Below, piece by piece: positions 27,036-36,825 of a stretch of DNA of 64,000 nt (its first letter is position 1; every line of letters begins with the position of its first letter). The translations under genes and the position numbers were made by a program. The DNA is from an uncultured Victivallales bacterium (GTDB lineage Bacteria > Verrucomicrobiota > Lentisphaeria > Oligosphaerales > JAFGRS01). The DNA lies in the NCBI GenBank assembly GCA_903837355.1, contig CAILUI010000060.1, positions 1 to 64,000 of the forward strand, read 5' to 3'. Below the pieces are notes generated by a model, which had not been told where the DNA came from, searched no databases, and worked only from the letters and a program-made list of their open reading frames with translations.

Positions 27036-28805
27036 TCACGACTCGGCGTTGGGCAGCAGTTCCGGGTAGACCCGCCGAATGAACTCCCGGCACAGCACCA
27101 GCACCTCTTCGGCCGAACCGCAGTTGACGGCCTGATCCACCAACGCCTCGGCCTCGTGCATACGCACCCGCCGCACGAGCTGCTTGACGGCCGGGATGGA
27201 GACGGGGCTCATGCTGAGCTCGTGGATCCCCAGCCCCAGCAGCAAGGGCACCAGCAAGGGCTCGGAGGCCATCTCACCGCAGATGCCCAACCAGCGCCCG
27301 TGTGCATAGGCAGCCTGCGCCACGTGCCGCATCATGCGGATGATCGAAGGGTGGCTGGGCTGATAGAGATAGGAGATGTCGGGGTTCGAGCGGTCGACTG
27401 CCAGCGAGTACTGGACCAGATCGTTGGTACCTAAACTGAAGAAGTTCACGTGCGGCGCCAGCTTGTCCGCAATCAGGGCCGCCGAGGGAACCTCAATCAT
27501 CATCCCGACGTCCAGATGCGGATTGTGCGGCACACCCTCGGCCGCCAACTCCGCCTTGACCTCGTTGAGAACCCCGAGCGCCTGCTGCAGTTCCTCCAGC
27601 GTCGAGATCATCGGAAACATGATGCGCACCTTGCCAAAGGCGCTGGCGCGCAGAATGGCCCGTAACTGGACCCGAAACACGTCCAGCCGCCGCAGGCAAA
27701 AGCGGATCGCCCGCATACCCAGAAACGGATTCAACTCCACCGGCATCTTGAGGTGACTGAGAAACTTGTCGCCGCCAATGTCCAAAGTCCGGAAAATCAC
27801 CGAGTGCGGGTAGATGTCCTCGGCGACCTTGCGGTAAGTGCGGAAGTGCTCCTCCTCCTCGCAAAGACCGTCATTCTTGACAAACAGGAACTCGGTACGA
27901 AACAGGCCGACCCCGACGCCGAGGCGCTGCCGCAGCGTCTCCACTTCCTCGGCCATCTCGATATTGGCGGCCAGACGCACATGGAAGCCGTCCAGGGTCT
28001 CGGCCGGCAGCTTGGACTCCGCCTCGACGCGGGCTAGCCAGGCCTCCTGCTCCCGAATGCGGCGCTCACAAACAACCAACTGCTCCGGAGTGGGGTTGAC
28101 GATCACCTCGCCACGGGTGCTGCCATCTACCACCAGCACGTCGCCGTCGCTGATCACCTCGACGGAGTCGCTCAACCCAACGACCGCCGGAATGCCCATG
28201 GCCCGCGCCATGATGGCGGTATGGCTCGTGCGGCTGCCGATCGCGGTCACGAACGCCAGCACGTGCTCGCGGTCGATACTCGCGGTGTCCGAAGGCGAAA
28301 GGTCGTGGGCCACCACAATGCAGCGTTCGGGCAGGTGCGACAGGTCGATGGAGGCGTGCCCCTGCAGGTTACGGATCACCCGAGCAGCGACGTCCTGAAT
28401 GTCCACCATGCGGTCGCGAATGTACTTGTCGTCGACCTTGCTCAACATCTCGCAGTAGCGGCTGATCACGGACTGAAATACGTGCTCGGCATTGCGGTGC
28501 CGCTCACGGATCTGCTGCACGACCTGCTGCACGACGGCAGGGTCGTCAACCAGCATCAGATGGCTGTCGAAAATGGCGGCATGGTCCCTGCCTACCACCT
28601 CCAGAACCCGCGCCCGCAGGACCGCAATCTGCTCGCGGGAAACCCGCAGCGCAGCCTCGAAACGCTCCACCTCGACGTCGGTCTGCGTGGGACTGAGCGC
28701 GACTTCATGGACCTGCGACAGGGCCCGGCCAACCAGAACGGCCTTCCCCATCACGATTCCGGCCGAGACCCCCGCCCCCTTCAGTCGCGTGCCCGGACTT
28801 GACAT
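27036..28805 (-). CDS. ptsI: PTS enzyme I (PEP-protein phosphotransferase)
   Basis: A 589-residue cytoplasmic kinase that passes phosphate from PEP to HPr. The active His is His195 in GSRTSHTAIMARAMGIPAVVG. The C-terminal PEP-binding barrel has TEFLFV, GTNDLVQYSLAVDR and GICGEMASEP with the catalytic Cys. Length is close to the usual 570-590. It starts 2 bases after the HPr stop with an AGGAGTAAGG site, so the pair is an operon. No EII component is present in the window, so it may serve a regulatory or distant PTS. Confidence 0.96.
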   Translation of the reverse strand: MSSPGTRLKGAGVSAGIVMGKAVLVGRALSQVHEVALSPTQTDVEVERFEAALRVSREQIAVLRARVLEVVGRDHAAIFDSHLMLVDDPAVVQQVVQQIRERHRNAEHVFQSVISRYCEMLSKVDDKYIRDRMVDIQDVAARVIRNLQGHASIDLSHLPERCIVVAHDLSPSDTASIDREHVLAFVTAIGSRTSHTAIMARAMGIPAVVGLSDSVEVISDGDVLVVDGSTRGEVIVNPTPEQLVVCERRIREQEAWLARVEAESKLPAETLDGFHVRLAANIEMAEEVETLRQRLGVGVGLFRTEFLFVKNDGLCEEEEHFRTYRKVAEDIYPHSVIFRTLDIGGDKFLSHLKMPVELNPFLGMRAIRFCLRRLDVFRVQLRAILRASAFGKVRIMFPMISTLEELQQALGVLNEVKAELAAEGVPHNPHLDVGMMIEVPSAALIADKLAPHVNFFSLGTNDLVQYSLAVDRSNPDISYLYQPSHPSIIRMMRHVAQAAYAHGRWLGICGEMASEPLLVPLLLGLGIHELSMSPVSIPAVKQLVRRVRMHEAEALVDQAVNCGSAEEVLVLCREFIRRVYPELLPNAES

Positions 28806-28807
28806 CC

Positions 28808-29110
28808 TTACTCCTCGCCGAATCTGGAACGAAACAACGCCTCAAGAGCGTCCAACGCCTGACGTGCGTCCGGCCCGCGCGCGGTCAGATTCAGGGTCGT
28901 ATCCGGACCGGCACCAAGCATCAGCACGCCAATGATACTCTTGCCGTCGCTCACGTGACCATCGTGGCCGATGGTGATCTCCGCGGCAAAACGACAAGCC
29001 AACTTGACGAACTGGGACGCTGGCCGAGCATGGAGGCCGAGAGCGTTCTCAACCACCACATCCAGGGACCATTCCTGTCCCGTCGAGTCTTCCTGCACTG
29101 CCTTGTTCAT
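28808..29110 (-). CDS. ptsH: PTS phosphocarrier protein HPr
   Basis: A 100-residue protein with a short N-terminal extension before the HPr core. The phosphorylated His27 lies in ALGLHARPAS. Ser58 in DGKSIIGVLML is the equivalent of the HPr-kinase target Ser46, spaced 31 residues from the His as in the model protein. Both phosphate sites are thus kept, consistent with either sugar transport or carbon-source regulation. It is followed directly by ptsI. Confidence 0.95.
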   Translation of the reverse strand: MNKAVQEDSTGQEWSLDVVVENALGLHARPASQFVKLACRFAAEITIGHDGHVSDGKSIIGVLMLGAGPDTTLNLTARGPDARQALDALEALFRSRFGEE

Positions 29111-29198
29111 GCGCCGTTCGCCGATCTGTGCAGACGCCCTGAATGGGCCATCCGCTATTGCGGCACCGCCAAAATATAGGCGGCCAGACCGGTCTCGT

Positions 29199-30548
29199 CT
29201 AACCCTCCGGCGCCGGATTGGCGGCGCTGGAGGCGCGTTGCGCCAGTGTCGTCAGGGCCGCTACTGCCGTATCCGCCCAGCGCGGCGCGGTCCCCATCGG
29301 GGCGCGCACGTGCCGGCACAGGCGAGTCTCGTAGCTGCCCTCGGCCAACGCCTGATCCGTGGCCACATAGCCGATGGAGCCATTGGCTAGACCGACGACC
29401 AGCGTCCGTGCCAGCGGTGACCGCGATTTGATGCTCAGGCCGACCTCCACAAAGACCTCTCCGTGCAGGCCCACAATCCCCAGAGAGCCAATCCGCAGGG
29501 CCTGCAGCGGCACTTGCCACGCGCTGGGCCCGGCTGACAGCCACACCACTTCCCGCGCATAGATCCACTCCGCATCATGCGGCGCCGTCGGACTGGCATA
29601 GAGCTCACGCGCCGCGGTCAACTCGGCCGCGGTCGCCTGGCGCGCTTGGAAATCCACCCGCACCAGCTCGGCATCGAGCGTGAGTTCTGAGCTGAAATCG
29701 CTCTCCCGCAGCAGGCTCCACTGCTTCCAGGTCTCGGCGGCAACAACGTTGGCCACGCGCTCCTGCTGCTGGTAGGGGTGGACACTCTGCCGAGCCGGCC
29801 GCGTGAAATCGCAGTTGTTGATGTTGCCCTGACAACCGTTGCTCAGAGCCACCAGGAACTCCGCCCCGGCCAGGCGCTGCAGGGCCTTGGCGAATTCCCC
29901 GAAGTAGTCCGCCGAAACCCACGTGCAGCAGCCGTTGCCGACATAGTGCAGGGCGAGATTGCCGTACACTGCCAGCGGACACCGCGTCTCGGCCTCGCGC
30001 ACGATCAGCAGCCCCAGTTCCTGATCCGTCGGCCCAGCCGGACGCAACGCCTCAGGGTTCAGATAGCCGGGGTTCATCATCACGCGGCCGTCTTTCATGT
30101 GCCAGCGGCGATTGTGCACCTCCTGCCGACAGTCGCCGGAGACGTGCGCCGCTTCCGCCGGACGCAACCGCGCCAACGCCATGACCAATGCATCGGCGAT
30201 CCGCGGGATCAGGCTCTGAGCATAGACCTCGTCCGTCGGCGTCCCCAGGGCGCCGACGGCACTGGGTGCGGTATGCGTGTGGGTGCAGGAGATGAGCACC
30301 TGCGCGGGCGGCACCCCGGTCCGGGCCTGGATCGCCGCCTTCGCCGCTTCCACCACACCGACCGGAATATCGATCAGGTCGCAGGTGATAAGCCCCAGGG
30401 TAACGTCCCCGGAACGCAAGGCGATGGCCTTGACGTAGAGATCGTCATGGATGAAGTCGGCAACACGGTCCTCAAAATGCCCGACCAGGTGACAGCCCAG
30501 CCCCGGCGTGATCACCTGGCGACCCGTACCGGCCTGCAGAATACCCAT
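29199..30548 (-). CDS. Neutral/alkaline ceramidase-like metal-dependent hydrolase
   Basis: A 449-residue protein without a signal peptide. The N-terminal half matches the neutral-ceramidase-like family. It begins LQAGTGRQVITPGLG and contains ISCTHTHTAPSAVG (zinc-ligand histidines), NLALHYVGNGCCTWVSADYFGEFA and VALSNGCQGNINNCDF. Family members include lipid amidases, but many bacterial relatives of this length are uncharacterised and sit in carbohydrate clusters. It lies between a xylose-isomerase-like gene and HPr in the same direction. An AAGGAGCG site precedes ATG 30548. Confidence 0.8.
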   Translation of the reverse strand: MGILQAGTGRQVITPGLGCHLVGHFEDRVADFIHDDLYVKAIALRSGDVTLGLITCDLIDIPVGVVEAAKAAIQARTGVPPAQVLISCTHTHTAPSAVGALGTPTDEVYAQSLIPRIADALVMALARLRPAEAAHVSGDCRQEVHNRRWHMKDGRVMMNPGYLNPEALRPAGPTDQELGLLIVREAETRCPLAVYGNLALHYVGNGCCTWVSADYFGEFAKALQRLAGAEFLVALSNGCQGNINNCDFTRPARQSVHPYQQQERVANVVAAETWKQWSLLRESDFSSELTLDAELVRVDFQARQATAAELTAARELYASPTAPHDAEWIYAREVVWLSAGPSAWQVPLQALRIGSLGIVGLHGEVFVEVGLSIKSRSPLARTLVVGLANGSIGYVATDQALAEGSYETRLCRHVRAPMGTAPRWADTAVAALTTLAQRASSAANPAPEG

Positions 30549-30603
30549 GCTGACGCGCTCCTTACGTTCACGGCCGCAGCGCCCACACGCACCGACGCCA
30601 ACC

Positions 30604-31638
30604 TCAGCAGCCGATCAGTGTCTGCATGATCAGCAGATCAAGCTCCTCGTAGTCACGCTCAGCAATCAGCGCCTGGACGCGGGCCTCGTCCAGGCTGCGC
30701 GAAACCTCGAGCAGGCGCAGGAAGATGGTCCGGCTGTTCGACAGATGCTTGGTGGCCACGGCGCCCTTCTGCGTCCGCATCGCCTTCACGTCGAGCCCCA
30801 CGAACTCCCCGCCCTTGCCGTAGTCATGGCGATCGAGGATGCGAACCTGGTTGAAGGCCCGGCGCAGGTCGACCGAACCGAAGGCCTTATCCTGGTCGAA
30901 TTTGAGGCCGTTCTGGTCATTCAGATGCACGCTCCAAAGCTTGTCGAAGCTGAGGGCGAAACCCATCTCATCGGACGGGTCCAGGCCAGCCAGAATGGCG
31001 TGGGCACTCTCGATGTTCACCCCGATCCGGTCCGGCGCCACCGTGCGCTGCGCCAACGCCAGAGCGTGGCCGGTGGTGGGGATGTAGGTGTGGTCCATCG
31101 GCTCGTTCGGCTTCGGCTCGATGGCAATGCGGATCGTCGGGTGGTAGGTCAGCATCTCATTGAGGGTCTCAACGATCTGATCGACGGCCCAAGAGCTGTC
31201 CTTGGCCTCGCGGATATAGGTCCCCTCACGAGCCAGCCAGAGCACGATCAGGTTGGTCCCCATGGCGTCGGCAATGTCAATGCTGCGCCGGAACCGTTCG
31301 CGGGCATAGGCGCGGCAGGCAGCGTCGTTGCTGGTGAAGCCGCCATCGATCGTGCGCTCGTCTTCCCACAGGCGCGGAGCCACGAACTCGGCCACCAACC
31401 CCTGCGCCTGCAACGCGGACTTCATGGCCTTGGCCTCGGCCACGACCTGCTTGGGCGTCTTGCCGTTGATGCCGGGCACGGCGTCGTCGTCGTGGAACTG
31501 AACACCGTCAAACCCGAGCGCCTTGTAGAGGCCCAGCTTGCGGCTGAACTCGACGCCGTCGCGCACGGCCGGCCCAAAGGGGTCGGTACCCTCATGGATG
31601 TTCCATGGGCCGAAGGTGAAGCGGAACGTTCCTGCCAT
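30604..31638 (-). CDS. Xylose-isomerase-family protein
   Basis: A 344-residue TIM-barrel enzyme; ATG 31638 follows AGGAGG. The metal and substrate residues of xylose isomerase are recognisable. They are His49 and Asp52 (VQFHDDD), Glu174 and Lys176 (IEPKPNEP), Glu210 and His213 (NIESAH), and Asp241, Asp248, Asp250 (HLNDQNGLKFDQD). It should therefore isomerise an aldose and its ketose with two divalent metals. It is 40-50 residues shorter than the Streptomyces enzyme, lacking most of the C-terminal dimer arm. No xylulokinase is nearby, so the physiological sugar is open. Confidence 0.85.
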   Translation of the reverse strand: MAGTFRFTFGPWNIHEGTDPFGPAVRDGVEFSRKLGLYKALGFDGVQFHDDDAVPGINGKTPKQVVAEAKAMKSALQAQGLVAEFVAPRLWEDERTIDGGFTSNDAACRAYARERFRRSIDIADAMGTNLIVLWLAREGTYIREAKDSSWAVDQIVETLNEMLTYHPTIRIAIEPKPNEPMDHTYIPTTGHALALAQRTVAPDRIGVNIESAHAILAGLDPSDEMGFALSFDKLWSVHLNDQNGLKFDQDKAFGSVDLRRAFNQVRILDRHDYGKGGEFVGLDVKAMRTQKGAVATKHLSNSRTIFLRLLEVSRSLDEARVQALIAERDYEELDLLIMQTLIGC

Positions 31639-31808
31639 CGTCGCTATCCTCCTGGTCGATTCGGCTACATACGCCCTGGTGATGAAAGCCCACCCGGACA
31701 CCGGGCAGCCTCAACATACCGCGCCGGCACCACCGCGCAACCAGTGCCGCGCTCGGCCAAGGCGGTGCCGGCAACACCCTGGACGCCCGACCTCCGCTCC
31801 GCTCCAGA

Positions 31809-34067
31809 CTACGGCGCGGCAGCTAGATTCGCCGACGCTGCCAGATCCCAGACGGTGAGTGCTGCCAGGCGCGCGGCTGCACCCTGCACGCGCAGAGCGA
31901 GAGTATCGCTGTCGGCGCGGCTGGGATAGACCCGCAGGGTCAGGCATTGGCGGTCGTTGGCGAAAACCTCGACGATGCTGCGATCAACGAAGACACGCAA
32001 GCGCAGCGGTTCGCCGGCTCCCAGCAGCAGCGGGCCACTCTCCGGGGGGCGCGCCTGCACGTCGTCACGCAGCGAGGCGCGAGTGCCGTCCACCATCAGC
32101 ACGCAGGGGCGCTGCTGGCCATACTGGCCGAACCAGTTGTGCTCGGTCTGAAAGAAGACGCGGATGTCGGTGCGCTCGGCGCCGTCGGGGGAACGCAGCA
32201 CGCTCAGGCACACTTCACGGGCCGCACCAGGATCGATCTCGGCCGTGATCTCGATGCTCTTGCCGCCGCGGGTATCAAGCACGACCTCGGCATTGGCGGG
32301 TAACTCACGGGCGGCGGCGGCACGGGGATCGGCGCGCAGGCGCTCGACCTCGGCGGCCGGCCGGATACCGAGGGTGCCGTCCGCCTCCAGCGACAGCACC
32401 CGCGGCAACGTCATCACATCGGACCACTCCGTCGCGGGCCGACCCTCGCGCACGTTGAAGAAGGCGATACAACGCCCCTGCGGATCGATGAAGGCGGCGG
32501 GTGCGTGCAGGCTACCCACGCCAATCGGACCGTAGTTGAAGCGGCCATGCCGGCGGATGCGGAAGCGCTCGCCGGAGGGCTCGATGGCACCCAGATAGTA
32601 CTGCGCCCCACGCCGGTGGCTGGCGAACAACAGCAGGTGCTCCGCCCCGAGCGGCAGCACGTACGGCACGGCGCCGTCCTCGCCACGCTCGGTGAAAAAG
32701 CCATCCTCGACAAACACGCCGCGGTACTCCCAGTGCGCCAGGTCGGTCGAGAAGAAGAGTTGCTCCGCCAGGCGGCAGTCCTTCACAAAGTCGCCGTCCT
32801 TGTACGTGCCCGAAAGCGCCCAGTAGCCGCGCGCATCCTTCCAGACACACGGGTCGTAGATGCGGTATGGGCTCCCGTCTGCCGCGGTGTGGACCGCCGG
32901 GATGACGGGGTTGGCGGGATGCTTCTCCCAGTTCAGCAGCAGTGGGTCGCTGGCCGTGGCAATGGCATTGCCGCTGCCCGTGCCATGATACAAGGCGATG
33001 ACGCGCTCGGGCTCGACCAGCGTATTGCCGCTGAAGCAGTTCCCCTCCGTGTCCGGACGCAAGGCCACCGGCAGGTCGCGCCAATTCACCAGGTCCGTGC
33101 TGCAGGCGTGCCCCCAGAGCAGCGGTCCTCCGCCCGGAGCCACCCACTGGTAGAAGAGGTGGTAATTCCCCTGCCAGAAGCACGGCCCGTTGGGGTCGTT
33201 CATCATCCCGCCCGGCGGCGCAAAATGCACCGCGGGACGGTAGGGATCGGCAGCCAGACGCTGGCGGGACGCCTGGTGAGCCAGAACCTGCGGATCGGTC
33301 GCCAGGGCCGCCCACTGCGCCGCCAGCGTAGCGGGGTAGAGCACTTGCGGAGCCCGTAACACAGGCGTGATGAGATAGTCGTCCTTGCCGTCGAGATAGA
33401 GCTTGCCATCCCGGATCTCGGCGCCGTTGCGGAGCACGGCCGGACCGAAACAACCCATCTCGTCGCGCCCGCTGCCGTCGACAAAGGTCCAGCGCGCCAA
33501 GGGCCGGACCGGGGTCGCGCCGCCAGGACGCAGCCCCGCAATCTGCGCTGCGCTCAGGGCCTCGGCGTAGAACTGGGCTTCGTCAATGACGCCGCCAAAG
33601 GCACCCGTGGGGGGCACGCCAGCCGCGTTGCAGTGGCGCATCCCCATGCTGACCCGCAGACCCTCGCCGTAGTCGCGCTGGGGTCGGTCGTAGCTGGCGA
33701 CGACCTGACCTTCACGGTAAAGCGTGATGCGGGTCCCCTGCCAGGTCACGGCAACCTGAACCATGGTCCCCGACGCGACAGTCTCGGTCGGCCACGAATC
33801 CTGGGCGGCTTCCGTCCGCCTAAACAGATGGCTGCCGGCCATCCACACGCGCGGCCTGACCTCCCCCAAGACGATGCTGTCGAACTCCTGCAAATCCTCG
33901 ACGCCGAAAACGCCCGCACCACGATGGTCCAGATTCGACGGCGCACACCAGACCACGAGCGTCTTGTCCGCGATCTTCATGTCACCCCCAGCCGTGTTCA
34001 GACACAGGGCAAGTACAGAAACGAACAGGGCATGCAGGGCAAGACGCACCGGGTCGTAAGATCCCAT
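31809..34067 (-). CDS. Secreted GH32 fructosidase-like protein with N-terminal LamG-like domain
   Basis: A 752-residue exported protein. After a signal peptide, residues about 30-185 form a LamG/concanavalin-like sandwich (VAVTWQGTRITLYREGQVVASYDRP, GGVIDEAQFYAEALSAAQIAGL). The GH32 five-blade propeller starts PAVHFAPPGGMMNDPNG with the nucleophile Asp. The usual Arg-Asp-Pro is Tyr-Asp-Pro here (RIYDPCVW), so the transition-state Arg is replaced. GEDGAVPYVLPLG probably holds the acid/base Glu in place of the usual EC-P. A GH32C-type sandwich (LRVFVDRSIVEVFAND) closes it. It likely acts on fructans or a related glycoside, with altered specificity. Confidence 0.87.
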   Translation of the reverse strand: MGSYDPVRLALHALFVSVLALCLNTAGGDMKIADKTLVVWCAPSNLDHRGAGVFGVEDLQEFDSIVLGEVRPRVWMAGSHLFRRTEAAQDSWPTETVASGTMVQVAVTWQGTRITLYREGQVVASYDRPQRDYGEGLRVSMGMRHCNAAGVPPTGAFGGVIDEAQFYAEALSAAQIAGLRPGGATPVRPLARWTFVDGSGRDEMGCFGPAVLRNGAEIRDGKLYLDGKDDYLITPVLRAPQVLYPATLAAQWAALATDPQVLAHQASRQRLAADPYRPAVHFAPPGGMMNDPNGPCFWQGNYHLFYQWVAPGGGPLLWGHACSTDLVNWRDLPVALRPDTEGNCFSGNTLVEPERVIALYHGTGSGNAIATASDPLLLNWEKHPANPVIPAVHTAADGSPYRIYDPCVWKDARGYWALSGTYKDGDFVKDCRLAEQLFFSTDLAHWEYRGVFVEDGFFTERGEDGAVPYVLPLGAEHLLLFASHRRGAQYYLGAIEPSGERFRIRRHGRFNYGPIGVGSLHAPAAFIDPQGRCIAFFNVREGRPATEWSDVMTLPRVLSLEADGTLGIRPAAEVERLRADPRAAAARELPANAEVVLDTRGGKSIEITAEIDPGAAREVCLSVLRSPDGAERTDIRVFFQTEHNWFGQYGQQRPCVLMVDGTRASLRDDVQARPPESGPLLLGAGEPLRLRVFVDRSIVEVFANDRQCLTLRVYPSRADSDTLALRVQGAAARLAALTVWDLAASANLAAAP

Positions 34068-34104
34068 ACAGCCGTTGCCTCCGTGCCAAGAACCGCCGCC
34101 GGGG

Positions 34105-36825
34105 TCAGTACGTAGCGATCACCACAACCTGGCCCTGCAGCCCAGCCAAGCGAATGGTCTCCTTGGCCGTATCGAACCGGGTCCAACGCCGGCCGTTGAC
34201 CATCACGCCCTTGATGGGCCGCGCCTGCGGATGCCGCAGGCGTAGAATCACACTCTCGATCGGCCGGCGCTCCGGCAGGCTGAGAGTGGCAGTGATGCTG
34301 CCCTTGTCGGCATCCGAGATGATCTCGTACGCCAGATCGCCGAAGTGGGTGGGTGCATGGGCAACGGCGACCCTCTTGCCCGGCTCCAGCCAGGAGCGCG
34401 GGGTGCCACGCGCCACCCACAGCGAGTCGCCCTCCTCCATCACCAGCAGGTTCCGGAAGTTCTCCAGAAACCAGCCGGCCGTCCCGTTGTCCGGAGCGCC
34501 ACACACATCGTAGTTGCCCAGGTGCGCATGCTCCCAAAGCTTGCCGTCCGCCCCGACCATGGCGGCATACGAGTTCATCCAGAAGCGCAGGAAGCCTGGG
34601 ATATCATCCTGCAACAGGTAGGCGTTGGCCGTGTGCGACGCCTTGGGCAGGATCGAGTAGCTGTGCCAGAACCAGGCGTCCGCGCTGGCAAGGCCCTGCT
34701 GCTTGCGAGCCTCCTCCTTGGCGCTCACGGCGCCCGTGGAGGTCCCCATCTCCTCCATCACCTCCAGCGTGTCCACCAGGCGGGGATCGGCGGCCGCAAT
34801 GCCCACATGCGGCTCGGCCAAGGGCAGCGATCCCATCCACAAGTCGGTCTCCGGAAACTGGGGCGCGCCCAGTTCCGGTCCGGTCAGACCGCGGGCGTAG
34901 GCCATGCGCGGGATGTAGCTGTGGTAGAGGCCATCACGCCCACGCCGCACCGGCGACATGGCCGCCTCCTTCTCCACCACCCGCCGGAGGTCCTTGCGGT
35001 AGGCCTCCGCCTCGCGCAGGTACCTCCGCCCCGCCTTGCGGTCGGACCCCATGAGCGCGTCGGCAAAGCGCTGCAACCCCTGCACCGCCAACGCATTGTC
35101 GACGTAATACCAACGCCAGTCACAGGACGGAATGGCGTAGTCGCCCAGCATGCTCGGGGGCAGCAACCCCGCCACGAAGAGCTCATCGCGATTGGCAACG
35201 TCCTGCATGTACAGCGAACGCTGACGGATGATCCAGTCCGCCGCCGCCTGCAGCCGAGGCCGCTGACGCCGGAACCAATCCTCGTCACCCGTGAGAAAGG
35301 CCCGCTCGCACATCGCGAACAGTAGCCGACCCGTCGACGCATGCGTCCCATCGTGGCTGTACCCCATGTCATGCCGCATCGAGGTCGCCCACTCCAGCGC
35401 CCCCTGACCGTCCACGTAGTCGCCGTCCGGCTTGGCGCCGGGGGCCTTCAGGAAGTGCTGATAGACCTTGTCGGCCGGTTCGTGCAGCCCAACCATGTCC
35501 ATGGCGTGGGCAACGCGCGCCACCTCGAAGGCCAGTCCACCCCACATGTGCTCGCCAGTCAGTTGCTGGGCCGCCGCCCGCCAGGCGGCGGTCCAACGCT
35601 CATCGGAGAGCTGCACCTGCATCGGCGGGTCCTGCACCGGCGGGAACGGCGCCAACACCGTGCCCGCCGGACAGGTCCACAACCGTACCTCCCGCATCAG
35701 CTCCTCCCAGGAACCAGCCTCCCGATGCTCGTAAGTCATCTGACGCACGCTCTTCAGGCCACGCGCCGCCAGGTCGGCCGCGACCCGCCGACCGTCAAGC
35801 CCGCCGCCCGCCTTGCAGATGAACAGCCCCGCCCGCGGGATCAGGATCGGACCCGTGTCGAGGTCCTTGACACTGAAGGTCACGCCTCCCGCCGAACTCC
35901 ACAGCGTCACCCGGCTGTCCAGGCCGGGACGAGCGGCCGGAGCGTAAAGCAATGACACAACGAGACCGCGACGCACACCTTTCGCAGCCTTCGATCGCCA
36001 CGTCCCCGCCCCGGTGATAGCGACACCGTTGCGGTCCGCCAGCGGGACCAAGGGACCGATCTGCGCCACATAGGGCTCGAGGCGACCATCAAAGCCCTGC
36101 TCCTCGAACCCCGGCAGGAATCCCCACTCAATCTCGATCTCCAGGCGCTGCCAGTCCCCGAGGCTTGGGCTCACCAGCCGAATCTCGGGTACGGCGGTAG
36201 GCGCACCGAACACCGCAACCATCTCGGTGGCAGCCGGCACCCGCGCATTGTAGGAGGAATCCATCAACTCCGGCGCACCGCTCTGGTAGGTCCACGTACG
36301 CCGGTCCGGCGAGATCGTCGGCGCGGCCAGGACCCGGTCCACCGTAAAGCCGAACCAGCCGAAAGAGGTGGGATAGGCCCGGACTTCCACGCTCTCGGGA
36401 ACGGGGATCGCGCTGCCTTCAGGCCAGTGCAACTCCACCTGGTACTCCGCCAGCCCACCGGTCCAGAGCAACCCGCCCCGCAGACGGCCCTGCGGCGGTG
36501 GCGGCAACGCCTTCAGCAGATCCGGCATGTCGTAGTGGATGCTCTTCAGTTGGTCGGGCGGCAGTGCCTCGCGTGCCGTCCGGTAGACCCGGTCCAGACG
36601 CTCCAAACGCCGGGGTATGAAGGCAGCCTCCGCCTGCGGCTGGATCTCCCGATCCGCCCGCCACACGTAGGCCCAGGGAGCCAAGTCAACCGGCGTGCCC
36701 ACCAGAGCCTCGCCAAACCAAACGCTGCGCTCATCGTGCGTGCCATCGCGCCCCATACGCCCTCCCGCGCCGCAAACCAGGACTGCTACCAGTGCCGACA
36801 TGACCGCTACCAGGACCGCCTTCAT
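34105..36825 (-). CDS. Secreted six-hairpin (alpha/alpha) glycosidase-like protein
   Basis: A 906-residue protein with a signal peptide (MKAVLVAVMSALVAVLVCGAG). Residues about 30-400 are beta-sandwich-rich. Residues about 410-780 are helical and read as an (alpha/alpha)6 barrel. Examples are EVARVAHAMDMVGLHEPADKVYQ, TGRLLFAMCERAFLTGDEDWFRRQ and RLQAAADWIIRQRSLY, as in six-hairpin glycosidases. The tail is a small beta domain ending GLQGQVVVIATY. The fold suggests breakdown of a polysaccharide or oligosaccharide; the family and catalytic acid are not recognised. It is the first gene of the minus-strand run ending at the NusG-like gene. Confidence 0.65.
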   Translation of the reverse strand: MKAVLVAVMSALVAVLVCGAGGRMGRDGTHDERSVWFGEALVGTPVDLAPWAYVWRADREIQPQAEAAFIPRRLERLDRVYRTAREALPPDQLKSIHYDMPDLLKALPPPPQGRLRGGLLWTGGLAEYQVELHWPEGSAIPVPESVEVRAYPTSFGWFGFTVDRVLAAPTISPDRRTWTYQSGAPELMDSSYNARVPAATEMVAVFGAPTAVPEIRLVSPSLGDWQRLEIEIEWGFLPGFEEQGFDGRLEPYVAQIGPLVPLADRNGVAITGAGTWRSKAAKGVRRGLVVSLLYAPAARPGLDSRVTLWSSAGGVTFSVKDLDTGPILIPRAGLFICKAGGGLDGRRVAADLAARGLKSVRQMTYEHREAGSWEELMREVRLWTCPAGTVLAPFPPVQDPPMQVQLSDERWTAAWRAAAQQLTGEHMWGGLAFEVARVAHAMDMVGLHEPADKVYQHFLKAPGAKPDGDYVDGQGALEWATSMRHDMGYSHDGTHASTGRLLFAMCERAFLTGDEDWFRRQRPRLQAAADWIIRQRSLYMQDVANRDELFVAGLLPPSMLGDYAIPSCDWRWYYVDNALAVQGLQRFADALMGSDRKAGRRYLREAEAYRKDLRRVVEKEAAMSPVRRGRDGLYHSYIPRMAYARGLTGPELGAPQFPETDLWMGSLPLAEPHVGIAAADPRLVDTLEVMEEMGTSTGAVSAKEEARKQQGLASADAWFWHSYSILPKASHTANAYLLQDDIPGFLRFWMNSYAAMVGADGKLWEHAHLGNYDVCGAPDNGTAGWFLENFRNLLVMEEGDSLWVARGTPRSWLEPGKRVAVAHAPTHFGDLAYEIISDADKGSITATLSLPERRPIESVILRLRHPQARPIKGVMVNGRRWTRFDTAKETIRLAGLQGQVVVIATY

